Source: Porphyra umbilicalis
Taxonomy: Eukaryota; Rhodophyta; Bangiophyceae; Bangiales; Bangiaceae
DNA: 50,324 nucleotides
Assembly (NCBI GenBank): GCA_002049455.2
Contig: KV919047.1
Span: 52,526-102,849, forward strand
Direction of reading: 5' to 3'
Below, piece by piece: positions 32,511-41,602 of the stretch. Below the pieces are notes generated by a model, which saw only the letters and a list, made by a program, of their open reading frames with translations, had not been told where the DNA came from and ran no database searches. A program made the translations under genes and the position numbers. How positions within the stretch are numbered: the stretch's first letter is position 1; the number at the start of each line of letters is the position of its first letter.

Positions 32511-33138
32511 GCAGCAGCAGCAGCAGCAGCCGGGGATGGACCAGTTGGCTGGTGGCCAACCGCTGCAGCTCGACGCGGCGGCGGCGGCGGCGGGGCAACA
32601 CGCGCACATGGGGCAGGGGCACCCCCAGCAGGGCCCGCCGCAGCAACAGCAACAGGCGCACCTGCAGTCAATGCACCAACACCAGCTGTTGCAGCAGCAT
32701 CAGCGGCCGCTCAACCACACTGGCCCCGTCGTCGGCCCGCCGTCGCCCCCCATGATGCGCATGGCGCCGCCGCCGGTCGCCGTCAACTGGCCCCACGGCG
32801 GTGCGGGCCCGTACGGCGCAATGCAGCCGCCGGCACCGGTGCAGGAGAGCCCCTCGACCGTGGCGCAGCGGCAGCAGATGCACCAACAGCAGATGCGGAT
32901 GTTTGAAGCGGCCTACGCGCAGCAAGTGCCGCGTCAAATGGAAGCGGTTTCCAAGGCGCGAGCCGCGGCGGCCGCGGCGGTGGCGGTTGTCACCAGCGGC
33001 GTACCCGTCGCCGAGCAGCAGCACGCTCAGGCGGTTGCGGCGCAGGCGGACGCGCACGCCAAGGAGCAGACAGTTTTCCTGGAGCGCATCCAGCAGGCGG
33101 CCGGCCGCGCCATGCACGCGTTTGCGTTGATGACACAT

Positions 33139-33176
<38 letters not shown>

Positions 33177-35169
33177 GTTGCACAGCCAGCAGCAAGCGCC
33201 GGACGCAGGTGGCCACTATGGGGCCGACCCGCAGGCTCAGTTTGCGGGCCCTTACCCGCCGGGATCGCCCCCGTCAGAGCAGCAGCTCAAGCAACAAGAG
33301 CAGCAGCGACAGCAGCAGGAGCAACAGCGTCAGCAGCAGCAGCGGTACATGCAGCAGCAGCAGCAGCAGCAAATGTATCACCCAGAGCAGTCACCGATGC
33401 ACACGCAGCAGCAGCAGCAGCAGCAGCGACAGCTGCAGCAGCTCACATCGGGCACACCTGCGGCCTCGGAACAGGCGCCGCCACCGACCCAGGCTTCTGC
33501 GCCGGCGATCCCGGCGCAGCAGGTGCAGCCATCGGCAGTTGCTCCGTCTGCACCTGAGCAAGCGCGACTGGCGCCCGCGTCAGAGAAGCACATCAAGGTG
33601 GCCGCGGCGCAAGAAGCTTCCGCGCCTGCGCCGGCCGAGAAGCCTCCCGCGGCGGCGGCAACGACCGACTCGTCGGCGGGCCTGTCCAATGCTGACTTTT
33701 GGGGCAGCCTGCGCAAGGGTCCCAATGACCAAGGATCTCGGCCGACGCCGTCGCCGCCTAAGGCGACGCCCACGGTGTCGGCGCCGGCGCCGGCGCCGGT
33801 CAAGCCCCCGGTGCAGCCAGTACCCGTCCCGACGACCAAGGCTGAGCCAACGACCTCGGCCGGCTCCCGCCGCAAGCCCGCTGTAGCTGCCGCGGCGCCG
33901 CCCGTCGCGGCTGCGCCCAAGAAGAAGACCCTCGCGACGCTGCCGCCTGTGGCCGCGCCGACGGGCCCGCCGCCGTCTTTGCGTGAGATCCAGAAGGAGG
34001 AAGACCTGCAGCGGGAGGCGGCGCTCGAGGAGCAACGTAGGCTGGCGGCTGCTCAGCGCGAGGCTGCACAGCAGCAGCAGCAGCAGGCCGGGCGGGAGCG
34101 TCAGCCAGCTGTGCCGTGGGGCACTTCGGCGACGCCCACCGCGCCGGTCGCGACGAGCAACACAGCGATAGCATCGTCGTCGGCGCTGACACTGACGCAG
34201 ATCCAAGAGGAGGAGGAAGGGAAGCGGCAGGCGGCCGCCGCCAGGGCCGCCCAAAAGGCGGCGGCCGCCCCGGCGCCGGCACCCGCGCCCGCGCCGGTGC
34301 CTGCACCGCCGCCGCCGCCCGTGCCAACTGCCGCCTGGGGCGGCAGCGGCGTCGCAGCGTCGACTCCCAAGCTGTCCCTCCGTGAGCAGATGATGTTGGA
34401 AGAGCGTCGCAGCCGCTCTTCTGCGGTCGCTTCGAGCGCGACGCAGCGGAGCGGTTGGGCGGGCTTGGTTGCCAAGAGCATTCCGCCGTCGGCACCGACG
34501 CTGTCGCGGCCAGCCGGCTTTTCTGCTCCGCCAGGCATGGGTGGCGCCGTCCCGCCGGGCATGCGTCGCCCCGCCGACGGCGCGCGGCTGCCGTCGGCCG
34601 CTGCGCCCCCGCCGAGCCGCTCTGCCGGTCCGCTTCCGTCGGCGACCACTGCCGGCAGCCGCAAGGGCGGCTCCGCCGCCAACGACAGTGGTGGTAAGCG
34701 CGGCGGGGATGCGGCCGACGGCGCAGCTGTGTTCGCCAAGCTCAGCTCGGAGTTTAGCGCCTGGTGTGCGGAGGAGATGCGCAAGCTGACGGGCAGTGCC
34801 AGCACGCTGTTGCCCGAGTTCCTGTCCACGCTGGACACGCCCGCGGATGTGGAGCAGTACGTGCGGGAGTACCTCGGCAGCGGCGCGGCGGAAATGTCGT
34901 TTGCATCTGAGTTTGTGCGCCGCCAGCAGTTTGAGAGCGACGCGGCGGACCAGTCCAAGCCGGCAGTCGGTGGCGGCGGCGGCGGTGCCGCGACAACGCC
35001 GAAGAAGGGCAAGGCTGGCGGCAAGCGTGGCACTGCCGCTGGCAGCAGCCGGGGGTTGGGCTCGGAGGCGGGCGGCAAGAAGAAGGGCAAGCGCAAGGGC
35101 GCGCAAGTCGACCCGTCGCTCCTCGGCTTCACGTCAACCACCCGCATGCAGGCGCCTGACATGGACTGA
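29641..35169 (+). CDS. GYF-domain protein, GIGYF/PERQ-like translation regulator
   Basis: Large cytoplasmic adaptor of about 1,843 aa. A GYF domain (31480-31640, about residues 613-670) reads WQYRDPQGETQGPF, then LLEWHRAGYY, the fold that binds proline-rich PPG-phi peptides. The C-terminal region (34741-34930) has FSAWCAEEMRKLTG, then EQYVREYLGS and FASEFVRRQQ, as in GIGYF2. The tail has KKKGKRKGAQVDPSLLGF. An N-terminal TYTPGELRTLL (30050) resembles the eIF4E/4EHP-binding site of this family. Long polyQ tracts (main one 32449-32531) and charged helices (REIQKEEDLQREAALEEQ, TQIQEEEEGKRQ) lie between. The start MSSTPTNGG at 29641 follows CCACG. The frame shifts in G runs at 29873-29908 and again near 30160-30190; the net effect restores the frame. 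Stop TGA. Confidence 0.88.
32449..32531 (+). repeat. CAG microsatellite encoding polyQ
   Basis: About 27 near-perfect CAG codons, with one CGG interruption near 32509, sit in the middle of the GYF protein. Further CAG clusters are at 33139-33174, 33290-33372 and 33405-33430. Pure CAG runs are length-unstable, so allele length may differ between strains. Confidence 0.95.
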
Positions 35170-35743
35170 AGGGGAGGGGGTGGCGTCTGAAGATCTTCTG
35201 ATGTGTGTGCCGTGCACGCTTGGTTGTCTCTGTTCCTTTTTTCTCGTAATTGTCTGCGCCGTGTTACGCTGCCAGCGCTTCGTTGCTTCCCTTTATTTGT
35301 CCTGGGGGGGGGGGGACGTGCTTGCACGGGCCTCGCTGTTGCCCGCCGGCGTCGACGTCACTCGAACATTGCCGAAACCGAGAGCCCCGCAGCGCTGTGC
35401 AAAACGGGGTCTCGTTTTCGACCTGGTCCATCCTGTCGCTCACTCGCGAGCTTGGTGTGGGTCCGCGCCCTCGGCCTGCCCATCGAGCGGCCCAAGAGCG
35501 TGGCAACCGGGTGGATCAGGGCGCACTATGAGGGCAAGAGGTAGCGCGGGGGCGGGCAGGGGTTGGCACAAGCACAGCAGACAACGTGGGAGACTTGGGA
35601 TGGCCAGGGAGAGGGACAGAGTGAAGGCGTTGGGGCGAGAGTGCGTCCATGTCGTTGCCTATGTGTTGCACCAACACCCACACCGCAGCATGCAACTCCT
35701 CGTTTCAAGAGTTGATAGTGCAATTTGGGTACACAGCCACGTG

Positions 35744-35848
35744 TATTCCCTGGCCTTTAGGACAGGGTGCTCTCAAAGTGTAGTGATGCACACATATACT
35801 TAGATCACGAGACTTGCTCTCCGTTTCAGAGGTGGCAGTCTGCATTCG
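35744..35848 (+). repeat. 105-bp dispersed repeat, copy 2
   Basis: Direct copy of 18861-18966 with a few substitutions (for example CTGGCCTTTAGGACAGGG is shared exactly). Neither flank is shared with copy 1. No element body is recognisable beside it, so it is a solo or residual terminus. Confidence 0.85.
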
Positions 35849-36458
35849 TGTCTTATGGGATCTGAGGGCGTGTCGACGTTGGAAGGGTCACGATGACGCT
35901 AAAACCGAATAGAGATAAATATGTGGCTGAGAAGGACTGTCCTGACACAAGGGTCACAGGGCCCGGACGGTGCCTGCCCCCCTACCACCCTCCACCACCC
36001 CGAGTTGAGCGCGGCGACCGCGCGCAGCGACTATCCTACGAGGGTTGAACGCGCCCGCGATGACCCGTGGGTGATCGTGCCTGCGCGCCGGCTTCTGTTG
36101 CGGCGGCCCGTCGGCCTGCCATCTATTAATACCGGCGCGGTTAGAGGTGCGCTGCGCGGCGGAGTGAAGGCCCCTCCCGTCTGCGTCGCGCGACGCCGGC
36201 GAGCCGCCGCCGCTGCGGTGCCGGCGGCGGCACCCTTTTCCCCGCCCCACGTTTCCCCCGCCACGGCAACGTGGCTATACGTGCCCCCGTGCGCCCTCGC
36301 GGCTATGTAGTCGGCCGGCGTGCCCGGTGTCGATGCGTCGCCAAGCGCGCCACCGCCCTGAAGGCCAGGGTATTGCACGCACGTGCCTGGAATTATTGGT
36401 TATAATCAATGGCCATCATTATATTCATTGGGCACCAATGCGAACAAAATCGGACTTG

Positions 36459-36621
36459 TATAACGTTATATAACGCCTGATCCGTGATTGACCAATCAGG
36501 GCGGCGTTATGTTTATGCAAACCAGCGTTATGCGAGTCTGCGAACGGGCCCGTTCGCAGTTGCAAACCTGATTCGCCTCTTCGCTTACGCCACGCGACGT
36601 TCTGTCGAGCACAGAACGTCG
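36459..36621. promoter_or_regulatory. Cluster of perfect palindromes upstream of NDUFA2
   Basis: Several perfect inverted repeats lie within 165 bp, 130-290 bp before the start codon. They are TATAACGTTATA (36459-36470), overlapping CGTTATATAACG (36464-36475), and TGATTG/CAATCA (36486-36499, containing a CCAAT box). A 22-bp palindrome follows with half-site CTGCGAACGGG (36538-36559), then a hairpin with 11-bp arms CGACGTTCTGT and a 5-nt loop (36595-36621). Binding sites for dimeric transcription factors are one reading; remnants of small inverted-repeat elements are another. Confidence 0.4.
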
Positions 36622-36749
36622 TTGTGGCCGATCTTTGCTCCGGACGGCCAACGCCCTCTCCTCCTCCCTGCCCTGCCTTGCGTCATCTCCTTGTCCTTGC
36701 CAGCATTGGCAGAACCGCGTTGCCCATTGGTGGCGCGCGCAACGCCACG

Positions 36750-37681
36750 ATGAGTTGGCGGGCGGCCCTGTCCCGTTCCGTCCACGAGCTGCGGGTCGTG
36801 TACGACGCTGCCTCCCCGGCGTCTGCGGGCACTCGGTACGTGAAGGGCACGCTGCGTGATTCTTTGCGCCTTCGTTTGACATTCGTATCCGATCGCTGAT
36901 GGGCGTCATGTGGTTATGTCTGGTGCGGTGGCGGGACACCGACGTGCGTGGAGCGACGCCCACCGTCAACGGTCGCGACGTCGCCTCATCGGCACGCTTG
37001 TCGCCTGTGCAAAGGACTGACGGTCCGTCTGCCATTCCAACGTGCTCTACCTTGTGTGTGGGCGCACGTGGTCCCGCCGCCGCTGGGCTTTTGTGCATCG
37101 TGCCCGTGGCGCTCGCTGCTTGATTTCCACCGTGCCCAGTGAGTGGGTGCGCGCGCACTACCGGGAGCTGAAGCTGCTCAACCCGGGAATGCCCGTCGCC
37201 GTGCGGCCGGCTGATGGGGTGTCGCCGTACATTGCGGCGCGGTTTGACAATGGCGTGTACCGGTCACGCAGCACGGCCGGGATGGATACTATCTGTACGT
37301 TTCCAATTGCGTGGAGGCGGGGTGGAGGCGGGGTGATGTTTTGGAGCAAGGCCAGTGATTGCCCTCTCGGCAGGTTTCTGTGGTGATGCTGCTCGGGCGG
37401 AGTGCGACAGCAACCGCGGTCGCCGCCTTTTACTGGATACTGGTGCATTGTATCCTGACGAATGATCGTGCCTTTTTCATTAATCCCTCCCCTTTCCGCG
37501 GGCGACTGATTTCTCTCTGTATGCTACTCGTGATCCCCTCTTGTGGTCGCCGTGGACGGGTGTCACAGCGGTCATGGCGGCAGTCAAGGATCTTGCCGCG
37601 TCGGCACCTGCCGTCAAGGCCGCCATGCCGCCGGCGTTTGCTGGCAATGTGACCCCGCGGGCAATCGCGCCCTCTTTTTGA
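36750..37681 (+). CDS. NDUFA2: NADH dehydrogenase complex I subunit NDUFA2/B8, three exons
   Basis: Accessory subunit of mitochondrial complex I with a thioredoxin-like (L51/S25/CI-B8) fold. Exons are 36750-36835, 37140-37294 and 37569-37681, giving 117 aa with TGA stop. Exon 1 starts MSWRAALSRSVHELRVVY, like animal and plant NDUFA2 (M.WR..LS...KELR). Exon 2 has WVRAHYRELKLLNPGMPV and then AARFDNGVYRS, matching the family's YK.LK.LNP.FPIL and ARYD.G. Exon 3 closes with the helix VMAAVKDLAAS and a 20-residue tail. Introns (304 and 274 nt) both start GTACGT and end CAG, in phases 2 and 1. The joins were chosen because they keep the family alignment. The protein is slightly longer than the usual 95-100 aa. 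Confidence 0.9.
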
Positions 37682-38286
37682 TGCACCGGGCTGCGAAACA
37701 AACCGTGCCGTGTGTTTTTGTATGTTGTTTGCTTTGGTTCTGTTTCTGTCTTTCCTCGCTTGCACGCGACTGCTTTCCATCTGCGGGTCTCCATTGAGCC
37801 GTTGTTACCAGACCGGCCTACCGCATTGGCCCGCCTGGGGAGGGCGGCGGTTTGCCTGGCAACTGCATTGGCTGTTGTCGAGCTCGACGGGCCTGATTCG
37901 CAAACAGCAGACGGGTTGTCATGGGAGTGGCCTCGTGGGCAGAGGCCAGGTTATTTAACACCAGACAATGGAACGCGGCCACGCCCGTGCGTCGAAGCGC
38001 AGCCCCTGCATGGCGGCCTAGCTGTCGGCGTGCTGGCTGGCTGCGTCGGCAGCGGCTGCCGCCGCCTCCATCGCCTCCGCAACGATGCGTTTGCGACGGA
38101 CGCCGTGCGTGGTGCTTTGTGGCAGGTGAGATGGACCTAGAAAGAAAACAAGCGCAGGCAGGCAGAGTAGCTTAGGCTCGACCAGACACTACTACCGAGG
38201 GGAACGGTGTGAACTGGATGACTGGCTTGAGATGACTGTCGTGTCGTCCTCCGTGCAACAGGAGACGATGGGGAAGACATGGAGTA

Positions 38287-38413
38287 TTGTGCTTCTCACA
38301 AAAACTGGATCCGCAACATCCGCTTCATAGATGAACCGCCCCCTGAGCCAATGAAACAGTGATTTTGCAACGGAAGCTGATGCACCGAGGTCCAATTTTT
38401 GTGAGAAGCACAA
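38287..38413. mobile_element. 127-bp MITE-like element with TA flanks
   Basis: Terminal inverted repeats of 23 bp (38287-38309 and 38391-38413) match at 22 positions; the outer part is TTGTGCTTCTCACAAAAA. Each end is flanked by TA (38285-38286, 38414-38415). There is no coding capacity. Size, TIRs and TA duplication fit a miniature Tc1/mariner-type (Stowaway-like) element. Its ends are unrelated in sequence to the 20467-22991 element. A transcription-terminator or polyadenylation hairpin is less likely because the arms are 81 nt apart. Confidence 0.6.
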
Positions 38414-38435
38414 TAAATGAACGTCCCCACTCGGT

Positions 38436-39032
38436 CTAAGCAAACTCGCTCTTGGCCAATGGCGTGTCGCCCTCGTAAAATGGCTCAAGAGTGGAATTTG
38501 TTGCTTGTTCCAAGTACTCGAAAGCTCCTCTCAGCACATGGCACCCGCTTCGTTCCATGCGACGGTGCCCGGCCCTCGACGAAGTGATGTCGCGACCTTC
38601 GCGGTGTCGAAGGAGGCGACGGGATGAGATGTCACACAATACATACAAATCACTTCTTTTATTTAGTATAAATGGATCCTCGATTCGATCGGTCGATGGC
38701 TCTACTTCCATCGCCGAGGTCCCATCGGCTTTCCCGTCGATGTCAATCGAAACCCAAGGCAGACGCCCAGATCCTGCGAGGTCCCGTTCCCATCGAAAAA
38801 GAGCCCTCGATGGAAGAAACTCCGAACTATGGGCCCGCAGTGCTGTACGACGTGTCACCCGTCTCTCGGCCCAATTCAACAATGCGGGGCCCCCCACCGG
38901 ATCTCTGGCCCGATGCCTTCCACACACATGGCAGCGGCAGCTGCCGTCTCGAGCCAATCCGTCTTCCGCCCCCAACGCGTGGTCGGGACGCTCTGTACGT
39001 ACACCCTGCCTTTCCTCGAGGGCGAGCCTCAT
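38436..39032 (-). CDS. Unrecognised ORF, doubtful
   Basis: A 198-codon minus-strand frame starts with ATG at 39032. Its second half has mixed, protein-like composition (WVSIDIDGKADGTSAMEVEP; LYVLCDISSRRLLRHREGRD; FEYLEQATNSTLEPFYEG). No family is recognised. The plus strand over the same interval is also open, so this could be a chance frame. It sits directly beside the MITE. Confidence 0.2.
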   Translation of the reverse strand: MRLALEERQGVRTERPDHALGAEDGLARDGSCRCHVCGRHRARDPVGGPALLNWAERRVTRRTALRAHSSEFLPSRALFRWERDLAGSGRLPWVSIDIDGKADGTSAMEVEPSTDRIEDPFILNKRSDLYVLCDISSRRLLRHREGRDITSSRAGHRRMERSGCHVLRGAFEYLEQATNSTLEPFYEGDTPLAKSEFA

Positions 39033-39048
39033 CTGGTGCTACCGCGGT

Positions 39049-39116
39049 CGTCGTCTAGACGACGCCCGGGCGGCGCATAGACGTCAACAGACGTTTGTTC
39101 ACGTCTATGCGCCGCC
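39049..39116. promoter_or_regulatory. Two perfect palindromes upstream of the AEC/PIN-like gene
   Basis: A 16-bp palindrome with half-site CGTCGTCT occupies 39049-39064. It is followed 4 bp later by a hairpin with perfect 16-bp arms (GGCGGCGCATAGACGT at 39069-39084, reverse complement at 39101-39116) and a 16-nt loop. They lie 245-310 bp before the start codon. They could be regulatory or a degenerate small inverted-repeat element; no function can be shown from sequence. Confidence 0.4.
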
Positions 39117-39360
39117 GTCACTGGCGGGGTGCGCGGGCGCAGACGGCGGGACGCGGGACTCCCCGCCGCGTCGCCACCGCCGCCGCTGCTGCCCCGCCCG
39201 CGCGGGCGCCGCCGCCTCGGGACCGCGCTTATCAGCGGTGTCGACGGGGCGCTCGCCATCGCGCCGTGGCGCTCCGTGCGCACGACGCGCTCGCCGTCGC
39301 AACTCTCCACGTTGCTTCTTCCCTCTCGCTTCCCCCCCCGCCCTCCCAGAGCCCCGCGTC

Positions 39361-40150
39361 ATGGCGCTGGGCGCGCTCTTCCAGGCCTCCGCGTCGGGGT
39401 CGGCGGAGCTCCTCCTCCTCTGCGCCGCCGGCGCGTACCTCTGCTCCCGGTCGCTGCTCCCCCCCCCACCGCCCTGGCCATGTCGCGCATGATTGTCTCC
39501 CTCTTCCTCCCGTGCCTCCTCTTCATCTCCATTGTCGAAACGCTCTACGCCGCCGCCCAGTCGCCCGTCACGTCCACGACGCCGGTGCTGCTCGCGATGC
39601 CCGCCTGGGCGATTGTCATCCTCATTGAGTGCGCGGCGGTCGGCACCTGGGTCAGCCGCCGGTGGCTGTCGCCGACGCTCTCCCGCCCCGACCGCCGCGC
39701 GTGCGTCGTCGCGTGCGTGTTTGGCAACTCGGGGCAGCTGCCCATCCTCCTCGCCGGCTCCGTGTGCGATAATTATGGGCCGCTGGTGGGGGACGCGGGC
39801 TGCAAGGCCCGCGCGACGGGTTACTGTAGCCTCTACTTGCTCGTTTGGTCGAGTACGCTGTGGACGCTCGGCAACCGCTACTTGGCCGGCGCGGCGGGGG
39901 ATGGGGGGGGGAGCGGGAGGGGGCGGGGGAGGGGGGCGGGCCCCTGGGGGCCGCCGCGCGGGCGGTGGCTGGTGGCAGTGGCGCCTTGAACGGGTCGGCG
40001 CCCGCGGGGGGGGGGGGTGGAAGCGCCTGTCGACTGGCGACGGGAACGGCACGGAACTGACCGACGTTGACGTTGTCGACACGGCCGCCACCCTGCCCGA
40101 GCGGCGGGGGGACCCGCGGGAGCACCCGCGGCCGCTCGCGCCCAGCGGCA

Positions 40151-40192
<42 letters not shown>

Positions 40193-41602
40193 GCGCCCGC
40201 GCCGACCACCCAGCGAGCAGCACCGACTCGCTCGACGGCGCGCTCGTGGCGGTGGCCACGTCGATGCGCGCGGCCGCGGGGCGGCCGTCGCCCCTCGCGC
40301 GGCCGCCCAGCAGCGCACACGCCACCCCCGAGGGCGGCCCCGCCGCGGGGCCGCCGGGCGTCACCCCACCCGCGGGGCTGGTGCTGTCGCGCAGCCAGTC
40401 GCCGCGCCGCGGGCTACGTGACGGCGGCGGCGGCGGTGGTGTCGGCGGCGACGGGCACCACCCGTCCGCGTCGCCATCGCTCGGGCCGGCGCGGGCGCCC
40501 ACCGGCGGTGGCGGCGGCAGCGGCGGTGGCGGCGGCGGCGGCGGCGGTGGCGGCGTCGGCGGGCAGCTCGGGGCGTGCCTCGCGGCGCTGCCGGCGCTCC
40601 CCGCCGCGGTGCGGTCGACGCTCGGCTCGCTGCTGACGCCACCCTTCCTCGCCATCGTGGCCGCCCTGTGCTTTTCGACCATCCCCGGCGCGGGGGCGTT
40701 GTTGGTCGGCCGCAGCTCCGTGCTGCACTCCCTGGCGCTGACGATGGAGCTGCTGGGGGGGTGACCATCCCGTTTGGCAGCCTCCTCGTCGGCGCCAAGC
40801 TGTGGGTCTCCCGCGGGCTGCTCGTCAGCCGGGGGGCGCCGTCGGAGGACGGGCCGCCGCAGGCGGGGGGGGGGGCAGCCGCCTCGACGCCCGCTCCGTG
40901 CTCGCCGTCGTCGTTGCGCGCATGCTCATCATGCCCGTCGTGGGCACGCTGACGCTGCATCTGGTGCTTGCGGTGGGGCTCATGGATCGCTCCAAGGTGG
41001 ACCCCCTGATGCTCACCGTGATGGCCATGATGGCATTTGTACGTTTGAGCGGGGGGCGCGCCGTCAGTGAACGGGGGGGGCATGCTACGTGTGCGCAGTG
41101 TGCTTGGCCAGTAGGAATTGGTGTCTTGACCTTTGTTGATGGGCAGACTCGTGTGTGGAATTTGGCTGCGCGGTGGCCACGCACCTTGCGCGGGTCTGTG
41201 TCGACCATGCTAGTGGCTGTGGCGGGGCTTTGGGTGTTGCCTGCTGTGTCTCTGCGGTAAGTGGGGGGCCCGATACTAACTGTTGCCGCTATGTTCTTTG
41301 CTCCGTGGGTCTGGATGCATATTGCACGTTTCACGTTTTCTGCCATACACGTTCCATCTTGTCTGCTGCCACCATTTACTTCGCTCCATGGGTTGCTGAT
41401 GCTGTCACCATATGCCCAATCCCACCCCCACTCTGCTCAGGTGCCGACGGCAAACAACGCGCTGATTATGGCGCAGGTGGCTGGCGCCGGCGACGAGGCC
41501 GTCGCGCTCGTCATTTTTTGGCAGTACCTCGTCGCGCCTGTCTTCGTGTCGGGCTGGACGGCCTTGGCGCTGGCGACGCTGTGGCCCAAGGTGGCGACCT
41601 GA
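39361..41602 (+). CDS. Auxin efflux carrier family (AEC/PILS-like) transporter, two exons
   Basis: Polytopic membrane transporter of the AEC family, in plants PIN and PILS auxin carriers. The N-terminal half has about five helices (AMSRMIVSLFLPCLLFISIV; AMPAWAIVILIECAAVG) and the motif CVFGNSGQLPILL. A long low-complexity loop (poly-Gly, Ser/Pro, about 39890-40560) follows. The C-terminal helices include LTPPFLAIVAALCFSTIPGA, VTIPFGSLLVGAKLWV and ARMLIMPVVGT. Exon 1 is 39361-41038; the intron 41039-41440 (GTACGT to CAG, phase 0); exon 2 41441-41602 (NNALIMAQVAG, then IFWQYLVAPV). Frames break at C9 39459-39467, G runs 39894-40020, G7 40755-40761 and G11 40865-40875. Five missing bases restore one 614-aa frame that meets the splice phase exactly. 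Substrate cannot be inferred. Stop TGA. Confidence 0.82.

Larger units (their letters stand above)
35170..36749. other. Spacer between the GYF and NDUFA2 genes
   Basis: This begins with the T-rich 3' flank of the GYF gene and contains a G run (35305-35315). It holds dispersed-repeat copy 2 (35744-35848) and an AT-rich, palindrome-dense stretch upstream of NDUFA2 (listed separately). A short plus frame at about 35400-35544 ends GWIRAHYEGKR. It resembles no complete gene and is left unassigned. Confidence 0.5.
37682..39048. other. Spacer downstream of NDUFA2
   Basis: It contains the MITE-like element (38287-38413). A plus frame (about 37800-38140) and a minus-strand tail (RRKRIVAEAMEAAAAAADAA near 38020-38100) are open but unrecognised; either could be an exon of something unannotated. 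Confidence 0.4.

Noticed and set aside
35400..35544. Duplicated NDUFA2 exon suggested by GWIRAHYEGKR resembling EWVRAHYREL
   Set aside because: Similarity is limited to a few residues, has no splice signals and does not extend to either side.
39361..40764. Separate short genes in each frame of the AEC locus
   Set aside because: The frames join into one conserved transporter. Breaks fall only at G/C runs and the corrected length fits the intron phase.
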